Assembly (NCBI RefSeq): GCF_021134715.1 | Contig: NC_060024.1 | Location: 12,884,974 to 12,948,973 of the forward strand | DNA length: 64,000 nucleotides | Direction of reading: 5' to 3' | Source: Daphnia pulex | Taxonomy: Eukaryota > Arthropoda > Branchiopoda > Diplostraca > Daphniidae | Shown here: positions 13,280 to 23,815 of the stretch, in pieces | Position numbering within the stretch: position 1 is the first letter of the stretch | How the letters are laid out: each line of letters starts with the position of its first letter | Position numbers and translations under genes: made by a program | The notes under the pieces: model-generated | The model's input: only the letters and a program-made list of their open reading frames with translations | Told to the model about the DNA's origin: nothing | Database searches by the model: none

Positions 13280-13731
13280 ATTGCTCACTGAAACTCTGGA
13301 ACATGACAAACAATATCAGCCTACATTCACACATCTATCGACGTTTATGAGCGTAAGCTATTCTTCGAAATAAGTGACGAATTCCTTTTGACGCGCACAT
13401 TTCGAACAAGGTTCGTTGATTTCTGATTTGATGAGGAACAATTCGAGCTACCCTTGGAAGCGGCCAAGAATTGTTTTATTTTATGCAACACGAAGGATCG
13501 CTCATGATTCATAATAACGAATTTTTTCTGAGCGTTATTTAAAGAATTATTACAACTTCTTAACTTATCCCATCTCAAAAATAAATTATGTAATATCTGC
13601 TTTTAGTAAGGTTTACTGTTTAGCACCACCTTTGTCGTCTGTGCACGTTGTTTTGAAATTGTTCGCACATGGTGCGTATATGTAAGATTTAGTTTTCAAC
13701 TTAAAGAAATTGTACAAGTTAAACTTGTAGG
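13280..13731. promoter_or_regulatory. Shared divergent promoter region, tetraspanin / Gemin5
   Basis: The coding starts of the two divergent genes lie 452 bases apart, so both promoters must be here. I see no convincing TATA box or Initiator/DPE pair. A TTTCAG just upstream of the tetraspanin ATG on the minus strand could be a splice acceptor of a 5' UTR intron. Confidence 0.4.
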
Positions 13732-16700
13732 ATGACAGAAAATAAAAAAGAGATTGTGATTCCTCCATCTCCAAATTGGTATCTGAGTGGTGCTTTTGAA
13801 TGTCACAAAAAGTCTGGAGTATTAGTTTATGCTGCTTCGCGATGCCTCGTCTTTGTGAAATCTTGTAATGTAGGAGATAATTTCAGTTATCCTACAACTA
13901 ATGTCATCCCGGACGCCCACAGGAATAAAATTACTTGTTAGTTTAGCATAAACTTCCTTAGGTTCACTTTTCAATTAATCGGTTTTGTTTTCATATGAAG
14001 GTGTGTCTTGGTATCAGCCCTCAGAAGAGAATAATTTGTTGCTGAGTAGTGCTGGAGAAGATGGTTCTATTTGTATATGGAAATATAATGATTTGAGTCT
14101 TGTATTTGAACAAAATGCACATCAGGTAATATTTGTAAAACATATTGTCAAGCTACAAATCTAATTTGACATCTTTTTCTAGGAGCAAAAAATTTCTTGT
14201 CTAAGTTGGTCTTCTCTACTGGATAAGAAAATCTTGGCATCATCAAGTGAAGATGGGACCATCATAATAACAGAGCTACTATTGAGCTATGAGAGTTGCA
14301 GCACTCGGAAGCTCAATTATGGGAAAATAAACCCTCTTATGCTGTCATTCAATCCCCACATTCCATGGCAGCTGGCCATTGGCTGTAAAGGTGGATTGCT
14401 GTACATATGTGATGTTAGAGGTAATGATTCAGTACTTGCTCTAACATTATCATGATTTTTCATCACACATATCATTGATTTCATTTAGAAAACCGTGGTA
14501 TAATTCATAAACTGCGAGCTCACGAAGATGTAATAAGTTTAACCAGTTTTGCGTTTTCCCATGAAGTGTCGTCATTAATTCACAACAAATTCTTTTAGGA
14601 TCTACACAACATCGTTTGGTGCCCTTTGAAAGGAAATGTATTTATTTGTGAAAAAGAAAAGAAGGAAACATTCTTGGCGACTTCGGGCCGAGATAAAACT
14701 ATTAAAATCTGGGCCACTAACGAAGGAAAATGTGTCAGCCAATCAAAACTTCCTGGCAATACTGGAGTCCATCGCCCTCGGTCTACTCAGGATGATAAAC
14801 GTGCGACCTGGGTAGCCTTACATTGGCTAAACGAAAAACATATTTTGAGCAGTGGACTCAGTGGTGAACTTATCTTGTGGGAGGTCAGAATTTTAAGTTA
14901 AATTTTTATTTGCATGAATTTAATCAATTTGTTTTGCTGTAGGTTGGGCCCAAATTGTCTTGGAAGATCGTTCACAAGCTTCACAGCCGTGGACTCTTCA
15001 ATATTTCTTCATACATGACTGGAGAAAACCAGGAAATGATTTGGACTTCGGCGCAGGATCGTAATGTTATTCTTTGGCCCATAGTGGAAGGCCACGTACC
15101 AAAAGAAGTGTTAGGCATTCAAGAAATGGAGAATCCGCATCTTTGTATGCCAACCATGGGTGGTTTCATCTACGTCATGAATATCAATCCCATCGATTCA
15201 TCCCAAATGGCTGTGGGATTGGGAGACTGCTCCATCAGACTATGGAATATGGCAGCTGCGAAACCTGACATGATGATGCTGTGGAATGGAATCAAAGGTG
15301 ATGAATATATAATCTACTTATGCAGTATAGAGAGTAAAATTGCAATTCAATCATAACAGGCAAAGTGAGTGGATTAGCGTGGCATCCGACAATAGAGGGC
15401 CGGTTGGCATTTGGAACCGATGAAGGACGCGTAGGAATATTTGACACACTGTCGCTAACTAAACCACCTCAATTGAGTCGCACTTACCACAAGGGTACCG
15501 TATACAATTTATCCTGGGCTACCCTGCCGTCTAAGGAAGGGATATTCCTCTACTCTTGTGGTGGGAACAACATTATGGTTCACGATCCATCAGCATTAGA
15601 TACGGAAGCAAAAAATTTCAATAATTTGATCGCAAGCAAAGGAGAAAAAAATCAAAAGTTCCCTTCGCGTACGGAATTTCAATGGAAAGTGGACTTTTCT
15701 CTTCTAGCCGTAGGCAACGAAGACGGTTCTGTGGAAATCTATTCAGGCGGCGATTTATCTTTGCTAACGATTATCGTTGCGCATAAAAAACTTATTCAAT
15801 GCCTTAAATGGCATCCGCCATTCACTTTCCAAAGTGTGGAACCTTCCAAATTTGAAAACTGGTTGGCAGTGGCTTCAAACGATGTGAACATCAAAGGTAC
15901 GTGTAAATTTTAACTATCTTGACCCCTTTTGTTTTATTGACTGACTGACGCCTTTTTACTTTTGTTCCAGTTTTTAGCGTCGTCGTTGCCAACAACGACG
16001 AACCCGCAACATCCACACTTGCGGCTACTCTAAGCGGTCATAAAGAACGTGTGGTGTCGGTGGCTTGGAGCCCACATGAAGATGGAAAGCTTCTTTCTGC
16101 CAGTTATGATGGAACCGCACAGGTAAATCATTCTTAGACTTTTTAATTATACCCTTTTATTTTTACTTGCATTTGCAGGTTTGGGACGTGATCAACAAAG
16201 AGCAAGTGGCTAATTTTGGTGGCCATACCGGAAGATTGCTTTGTTGCGAATGGAACGCATTAGAACAGGATACGGCCGTTACAGGAGGAGACGACATGAC
16301 TATTCGAATGTGGAAAGTTAAAGAACAAGTCTACAAGACACCTGCCGAATCTATTGCAGTCAAAACGTTGAAGGAACGAAAGAAAATACCATACAAACCC
16401 CCTCAATCTTCTTCTTTTGTTGGTCGCCATGCAACTTCAAGTGGCACAACTAAAAAGAAGCCACCGAGTAAGCTGAAATCATTGTTCCCGGTTAGCGCCA
16501 CTCTTGAAGCCCGTGGCCGAATCGAGGGTTTGAAAGACTGCAAAATATTGGCTACCCTGAAAGGAGTGACTCTAAAACATTCCGTCATTGGCGAAGATCC
16601 GGAATCCTTTACATGTCCTGCCTCTGATTTCGGAGATGCCGAGTTGGCTCATCTGGGCTTTTTTGCTAGCCGGGATTCCACAGTTCAAATGCTCCAGGAG

Positions 16701-17525
16701 GAGATCGACCATCATCAAGAAGGTTCTAATTCAGATCTAGCAGCTCATTTGAGAATCTGGCAAGGAGATGTCGAATCGATGCTACGAGAAGCTGTAAAGA
16801 AAAGGCAGCTTAATGATTGGCTTGTTAGTTTGGCTCCTCAAGTCTCTTTGGAGTAAGTTGGCCATTTTTTAAATCACAAGATGAGACTCGACGATCATTA
16901 ATTGGAGTATTGATCCGATAGGTTTTGGAGGGAAATGGCCCATCTGTACGCCCAGCAGCTGATGGCAGAAGGAGATGTCAGGAAAGCCGTGTCTTATACT
17001 CTCATTTCCGGCCAGAAGAGTCAGGCAATTGAAATGTTTTCCAGTCAGCAGTTACATCGTGAAGCCGTGGCTCTTACACGTTGCCAGTACCCCGACGAAA
17101 GTTCTCAAGTTCAAGAGAGTCTTTCTCGTTGGGCCAGCAAAGCTGTTTTAGATGGTAATCTCGAATTGGCAGTAAAATGTTTCCTGGCCAATGGCGAGGT
17201 AGCTGAAGCGGCTCGCACGTTGGCGCGACGATCAGATCCGTTGTCTCTGGTTTTGTCGGCTGACCTGGCTACAAGCGCCGGTCTGGATCAATTGGCTGCA
17301 GCCTATTTACAACAAGCTACGGACATTGCGCAGACTGCCACTGCGACTACTGAAAAACCTAGTCCTACACCGACGAATGGCGATGCCGCCGTTGCGGAAG
17401 TATCTCAAAGTATCGATCAAGCGGACAAGAACCAAGAAGTCGTCGCATTATCAACAGCAGCAGCAGCAGCGGAAGACGAGAAAACAGAAAATGACGAAAT
17501 CATTCAAGAAAATGGGAGAGAATAA
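13732..17525 (+). CDS. Gemin5: Gem-associated protein 5 (Gemin5), WD40 snRNA-binding subunit of the SMN complex
   Basis: Ten exons: 13732-13936, 14001-14125, 14183-14420, 14489-14529, 14599-14883, 14943-15297, 15360-15896, 15971-16122, 16179-16852, 16922-17525; 1071 residues. The N-terminus has the PPSPNWY motif of Gemin5. About 14 WD40 repeats (residues 60-700) follow, with clear signatures such as GEDGSICIW, SGRDKTIKIW and GDDMTIRMW. A Lys/Pro-rich linker (700-765) leads to a helical TPR-like region (about 770-980). In the family the WD40 domain reads the Sm site and cap of pre-snRNAs for Sm-core assembly in the cytoplasm. The protein stops after the TPR-like part with an Ala/Glu-rich tail, shorter than the human 1508 residues. 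An AATAAA (17521-17526) overlaps the stop codon. Confidence 0.93.
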
Positions 17526-17698
17526 ATGATGTATCTGGGAGTGTATTATTTGACGGTATTATTATTACAGTCTAATAATTAATTACATGGACGGCTTTGT
17601 TGAGCCCATATTATGCTGATAATCTCCTTTTATCTAAAGGCTTATTAATTAATTTGAATCTAGACGGTCACACAGGAGCTCCCCGTTGATCCGCACAA

Positions 17699-20600
17699 TT
17701 AGCAGTTATTGTGAGTTTTGGTGATTTCCTTTTCTTCTTCGCCATTAACTAAAATGCAATAGAATTACCTGATTGCATGTGCGCATTATCTAGTTTACGA
17801 TCATCAGTGTCGACCATCTTGTTGACGTGCTCCAACTAGAAAAAAAGACAACAAAAAAAAGGAGGTGGAACATATCTAAAAATGACATGCGTAAGCCATG
17901 GCTTTCCCGACCGATCAATACGCCGGCACCTCTCCAGTTTTCACAGATCAAACAGCCTTAGCATATAAAACCTCCCCTTCCTCCTTTCAGCTCCCCCCCC
18001 CCCTCCTCACCCTGACTTTGGTAGCAGTATAAAAAAAAATAAAAAAAGGAAGGATAAAGATTCTCGAGGCGAACCGGGATTCTTCTACATTCTACATGGT
18101 AATTCCATTAAAAGCCTAAATGAATAATTCACAAGCTTACATAGTAGTAGTATAGCTGTCGGGCATGAAACGGCTCGATATATACTTACATGAGCGTCAA
18201 TTGCGCGAAACTGCCATCCCCACTTGGCGTTGTAAAGGAAGGGCCTATGGTCGAAGCGGTTATCATCGGGGCTGTACGTCTCGGCGTGGACGGAAGGCGT
18301 AATCACCGTCATTTTATGTCGGTTGATGGCGTAGCAGCGATAAAAATGTTTGACCTTGAAATTGAAACTCTTTTGGTACTAAATTTCCATTTTTTTTCTT
18401 TTTATAAAAGAGACATTGTATACTTTGTGTGCGATTTCAGCTGGTGTTCCTGCTCCCCTCCAGCTTTGAATTAGTCGACAGAAAGTGGTGTAAGGCCCAC
18501 AGGCTGCCTGTTTACGAAGTCGCCCCAAGTCACCCAGCTCGGCGTAAGTTAAACCCATGTCTTCTTCGTCCGTCTGAACTAGACGACCTTCTTGCAAGGG
18601 CTCCAATTCGGCAGTCGGCGGAGCTGTCAGAATAGTGTCCAGGGAAGTTAGACAATATTCATTCCGGGCGTATGATAGGAATCGCTTCAAATCCCCTTTG
18701 GAGATTCCGCCGATGGGATTAACATCGGCACTGGAGCAATCGTATTTGGTGAGGTAGCCACGCAAAGATTCGTCGACATTGGCAGAACCAAGAACCAACA
18801 AACCACCCGATCTGCCCCTGGCCCACAACATCAACTGGGCCAGCAAGTAGCTCAACACCATCCTCATTCGGGCCTGGACGTTTTGCAGGGCAAGGTTTTC
18901 TCGCAAACTGCCGCCATCGACTCTGAACTTTGGTACGAGCCCCGTGACGACTGTGAAAATGTTGAGAGCGGCCGAGACAACAGCGTCGATAGCCAGGGTC
19001 AAATGATAGCTTATTGGGTGATAAGGAAAAATAATTTAGTGTCTGTTTTTTTGTTTGTGGTGTCAAGTTGGCCAATTAAAAAAAGGTCGTTTACCTTCCC
19101 AGCTGGTCAGACAAGTCCTTTGCCCGCTGTCGTGTCTCCGCCGATGAATTGGCGCTGCCCATGTAACAGGTGATGAAAATCCGGTTGCACAGTTCACGAG
19201 GATCGTCCGGGATGTAACTGGGATCGCCAACAATACGCCGGACATCGTCGATGGCGTGACTATCGCCATTTTGTACAGAAGTTACCACCATTCGACACAT
19301 GGAGTAAACTAAAACAGCCGAGGAACTTGAATCGACACCTCCACTCAGAGGTAAGAAAAATCCACCCTGGCCAGACCGCCTTCAAGTAATTTGATGTTCG
19401 GTTTAAAAAAAAATGTCATCCTGTTGTTTGAAATGAATTTAAACCAACCTGAGATAGTCCCAGAGCCAGCCGGCAGGACCATAAGCAATCTCCTCTTCAG
19501 GACTGTGGTACTGCCATTTGAATGGGGTACTGGAAGCTCTCATAGCGTAGCAGGAAGACTCGCTCAGACTGAAATCGACCGGAATACGACGATACGATGG
19601 ACTCTGGGCAGCGGCGATGTTTCGAGAACGGACTAAATTGCGGTAAGTTCGTATGTCATCCAAGTCGACAGTGGCTACAGCAACTTCCTAAAGAATAAAC
19701 CATCGCAAGAAATGATTTTAAAAATATCCAAGTGATACATATTGTGACGAAAATTACCACTTCTTCTAAGGAGAATTGACGCGTTCTAGCGATTGTTTGT
19801 CCGTTAAGTGCGATACACGATCCTCCATTAAACATGATACGCTGTCCATCGCAGCCTCTTAAATTTGAGAATAAGTAGCAACCGCCGGACTTTAATGTTG
19901 CTTGTAGGACAAGATCGACGGCAACGTTGGCCTTGCGCAACTCAAAGTAGGAACCCGACCCGTTGACGATGAATTCAACGCCGTCCAAACCGAGAGAAAT
20001 GTGAGTACTACCAAATAGTGTGCATATTGGGTTTTACTGGTCATTAAAACAACAAACAATAATAATATTCATTTGCAAGTACAACTGTACCTGGAGGGAT
20101 TCCACAATTCTTCACAAATTTCAAAACCTATGGTGGTATCCAAGGTTTCCAGGACTGCATCTCCAAAAACTACAGATTTTTGCCCTGTAAGCTCTCTTAT
20201 AAACTCTGGCAATATGTAATCCTCTGTTTGGTAAAGCTGTTTACAAAATAATTCACATTTAATTAAGGCCACAGATCCCAAAAACTGGTGTAAAATAAAT
20301 TTTATACTTTTGTCCAGGCAGTGAACCATCTTGATTCTCTGTAATTGCCATCATCACAGAGTTTCAATTTAGGACGAATCAGCAAGATTTTTCTGCGAAA
20401 AGGGGGGTACTGTTTATAAGAAGAGCATAATAACAATAAAACAATTGCTTACCCATTGAAAAAAGCAACTCTGCAATTGTAAGTGACACTCTTGTGCATA
20501 ACCGGCATGCCAACATCAACTAAAATATTTTTGCATACTGGACTGGCTAATAGTTCAGCCAAAACCTATTTGAGGATCAAAGATCATTTTCTAGATTTCC

Positions 20601-20851
20601 CAGAAACAAACCGCAGTAAACATAAATCAGAAAAGTGACACGCTAACCTCCCAGCTGTGTAGAAGAGTGTCAGCTTCATAAAAATGATCTTCACAGCTGT
20701 ATCCTGTGACTTCTAATTCGGGTCCTGTGCGATAACTAGCACCTTGTACTTTTGCTTCTTGGATGCTGGCGATGATGCGTGACAGATTTCCGTCGAAATC
20801 CAAAGCCCACTGGTTCAAGCAGCAAACGGCGACTACAACTTTGCGCCCCAT
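17699..20851 (-). CDS. NADSYN1: Glutamine-dependent NAD(+) synthetase
   Basis: Eleven exons on the minus strand: 20648-20851, 20453-20565, 20308-20392, 20091-20221, 19758-20007, 19449-19687, 19095-19379, 18424-19009, 18190-18354, 17769-17835, 17699-17748; 724 residues, close to the human 706. It makes NAD from deamido-NAD, ATP and glutamine, the last step of the de novo and nicotinic acid routes. The N-terminal nitrilase-type glutaminase domain shows its triad: Glu45 ([10 protein letters not shown]), Lys114 (RPKLKL) and Cys170 (FEICEELW). The C-terminal synthetase domain has the ATP P-loop LSGGVDSSS (about 352-360) and the conserved [11 protein letters not shown] and [15 protein letters not shown]-type stretches. 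Acceptors and phases all fit. The short acidic C-terminal exon ([11 protein letters not shown]) is typical tail variation. It is head to head with mastermind. Confidence 0.95.
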
Positions 20852-20869
20852 GTTCTCCTCGTTGACTGA
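20835..20869 (-). promoter_or_regulatory. NADSYN1 core promoter: Initiator plus DPE
   Basis: On the minus strand TCAGTC (20864-20869) matches the arthropod Initiator, with A+1 at 20867. AGTTGT at 20840-20835 is exactly +28 to +33 and fits the DPE consensus RGWYVT. The transcript would start only 16 bases before the ATG, with the DPE inside the coding sequence. The motif positions are seen; promoter use is inferred. Confidence 0.5.
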
Positions 20870-21995
20870 TTTAATACTATTTCCTTTTTACCTTCTTGCC
20901 AAGCTGCGGAAATCGACCCAACAGGTTTTTTATTACTTTGCCAATACTAACGTTACCAGAGCAACTGTCAAATCGACAAATCAGCGGGACGGAAGGTTTG
21001 TTTTTCTTTTCGCCGAGGTAAACATACAGCATTGCCAGTTTTTGGTAGAAAGTAACTTTTTTTTCCCCTTCCTCCTTTTTTGTGTGTGTCGACGTCTCGA
21101 CGACCGTTAGTCATTGTGACCTGCAGTGCGGCCTTGGTAGATTTATTATTAAGCATAGGCTTTTTACGAGCAGATTTTCATCAGTTAATGGCATAATAAT
21201 TTCATCTCCTATTGCCTTACGTATTATTATTACGTGTTTGCATCAAGATGTTGTCTCGTAGCTAATTATTATGCGCGTTTAGCATTGAGAAAATAGCATT
21301 TAAGTTATAGAAATGTGACGTTAGTATATCGTTGGTCGCATTGGCCGCTAGATGACAGTTGAGAGGTCAAAAGAAAATAGAAAACAAAAAAAAAATGTGT
21401 CCCAATAAAATGAAAATCCAACACACGAAAAATCTAGAAAGAGAGAAGAAGACAAAAAAAAATTATTTTCAAGTAAGACGCGCGGCCGAAACTGTAAACG
21501 AAAGCGGAGGGAAGGGAGGAAATCAGGATGAAAGGAGAGAGGCGAAAGAGAGAGGAAAGAAAACGGGTGGCGTCTGCAGCCGTGGCCGCTGTGGCGCTGT
21601 CTGTCGGGGAAGAGCCCGAGTCTCTCCCTCTCTCTTTTTTCTTTCTTTTCTTTTTTCGCTTGGCTTTTCCGTTGGCTTTTCAAGTGAAATGTGGTCAAAT
21701 CCGTCTCTCTCCTGTTAATACGGAAAGTCGTCATTATTGAGCTTTCTCTCTTAAAAATAAATGTATATTCATCAACTTGGACGTTTCTATCGAATTTCAG
21801 TCGAATATTTTCCAACGTTTGAATTACGTGGTGTAGCGCCACGTAAAATAAAATAGATATCCCCCCCACCCCAACTGAAAAAGCAGACACACATTTTGAC
21901 GTGTGCTTGACTACGAGTATCAAGGTGCCGACGGCTAACAGCTCCGAACGGCTGGGGCTGGGGGGACTCTCCAAGCCAATGTGGCAATTGTGTTC
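20870..21995. other. Intergenic spacer between NADSYN1 and mastermind
   Basis: Over 1.1 kb separates two divergent promoters. It holds purine-rich runs (about 21360-21560), a pyrimidine-rich run (21620-21660) and a C/T-rich spot near 21860. No gene is recognisable; open frames here are low-complexity shadows. Confidence 0.5.
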
Positions 21996-22028
21996 AGTCG
22001 AAGTTGCTGCTGAACGAGAACGAGACGT
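21991..22028 (+). promoter_or_regulatory. mastermind core promoter: Initiator plus DPE
   Basis: TTCAGTC with A+1 at 21996 matches the Initiator. AGACGT at 22023-22028 is exactly +28 to +33 and is a consensus DPE. No TATA box precedes it. This fits a developmentally regulated arthropod gene with a long non-coding first exon. Confidence 0.6.
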
Positions 22029-22539
22029 ATCTCTGAAACTTCTCCGAACAAAATCATTTTTTTTCCCCCTCTTCTTCGTCAATCACACACACAAACACAC
22101 CAAATCCCCGACGAAATCGATCTCTCTCTCTCACTGGTGTCGTGTGTGTTTCTCCCTCAATTTCGACGAATAATTAGTCTTGGAAAAAATCGCCATTACT
22201 CCCCACCACAAAAAAACGTTCAAATGACTCAATCGATTGGCTTTCTTTTTTTCGAAAATTGAATTCTCGGTGTGTCTGTGCTGCCGAGTCTCTTTTTTAT
22301 TTTTTGGCGCAAGCATAAACTTTGGTGGGGACATATATCCAACGAGTGTGTTACGTGTTGGACGTGTGGTGTGTGTGTGGTGTGTGTTGCAGTGTCTGTG
22401 TGTCGACTGGAATCTGGCCAAAAGCAAGCCGAGTCTCGTGTCTTGGATTATTGCACAATTTAAGACTTACCACTTACTCACTACTACCACATACCTCTAA
22501 CCTCATCTCTGCGGATCTATTCAAACTCGGCACATGCAG
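21996..22539 (+). other. Probable non-coding first exon of mastermind
   Basis: It runs from the Initiator to a CAG|GTATGC donor (intron from 22540). The next acceptor, TTGCAG at 23673, opens the exon holding the start codon. The exon is rich in GT and CA runs. The join is inferred from splice signals only; other upstream exons are possible. Confidence 0.4.
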
Positions 22540-23673
22540 GTATGCAATCATCATTTCTTGTGGGATGGGGGGGGGGAGAGAAAATTTCGCCAACAAAAAT
22601 GGCGTGTGTGGAATGACACATGTGCTTTCTTAAAATATTGTTGTAACCTGTTGAGTGAGTATAAGTTGAGTAACCATCCGGTCATAGAGACAATTGATTG
22701 CATGTAATAATCATCATGCCGGTTGTTTTCTTGGGGGATTTTTGTATTTTTTGACCGAATTGGTTTTTGGGGGGACCTTCCGCCCGCGTCACTATCAAAC
22801 CGCACACACACAACACCAGCGTGAGATTGCAATCAATATTTCACTCTCTTATGTCTGTGTGTGTGTGTGTGTATAGGAGGATGCATCGAAAGGGGGGGTC
22901 AAAACGTGTTGGTCATATATATTCCCAGCGTCTGTGTGTTTTGATTTCCAGTCAACGTCCATTTTTAGGTTTTGTTCATTGAGGAGCCCCATACACACAC
23001 ACACTGAGAAATTTGAATGGTTGAGGGTTTTTTATTTCACAGTGAGGGGAACAAGCCCCAGCATATATTTCGAACCTGGGGTTGTTTCCGAAGGGTGTGT
23101 GTGGTTGTGTGTGGGGAGAGAGAAAATATTTTGTCTCTCCCCTTCCTCTTTTCTTTTATGTTCATCTTTCAGTTTTTCCCAGTTAGTGACGCGTCAAGTG
23201 GTTGTTAACCCGCTCGCTAGGTGGTGTTGTTTGACAAGCGCGCGAGAAACTCCCTTTCGAAATGTGTGTGTGTGTGGAGGAAGGGGGGACTCGACTGGGA
23301 GGGGTAGGGAAAGCAGTAGACACAAGGCCATCATTTGGAAACCCATCGTCTCATTACACAAGTGGTGGCCCTTTTTTTTCAAAAAAAAATATAAAAGTAT
23401 TGTGTTCAAAGAGTTTTTTCTTTCTTCGGGTTGCAATTCAATTTCGATATCAGAGAGAGAGAGAGAGTTTCCAGGGAAAAACAAAAGTTCTGGTACATAC
23501 TACTGGGAAATCTATAAATTCCAAGTGTTTGAAAGAGTCCAAGGTTATTGTGTGTTTTATAGTTTTTATATCACGACCTTGTGGATGTTTGTCTGTCTGT
23601 TCTTAACGTCAATTTTTAGTATTCCTTGTTTGTTTGACGAATGATTTAATAACGTGATATTTTGCAATTGCAG
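22540..23673 (+). other. Putative 5' UTR intron of mastermind
   Basis: About 1.1 kb with GT/TG microsatellites (22855-22873, 23093-23120, 23262-23275), a G-run at 22566 and a GA run at 23452-23466. No coding sequence is recognised on either strand. Confidence 0.35.
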
Positions 23674-23684
23674 GTTGATTCAGC

Positions 23685-23774
23685 ATGAAAACAGGCCATG
23701 TTGTGGAAAGATTAAAGCATTCGAGTAGCAGCAGCAGCAGCAGCAGACTGGAGCCTCAACGGATGTGGAGCTAA
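23685..23774 (+). other. Upstream ORF in the mastermind leader
   Basis: An ATG 12 bases into the exon opens a 29-codon frame (MKTGHVVERLKH, a Ser run, then RLEPQRMWS) that ends at TAA 23772-23774. It lies 41 bases before the main ATG and in a different frame, so it could lower translation of mastermind. The frame is seen; its use is inferred. Confidence 0.45.
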
Positions 23775-23815
23775 GAGCGGGGCAGCCAATAAGATTATTG
23801 GTTGCGTGCGGAGTA

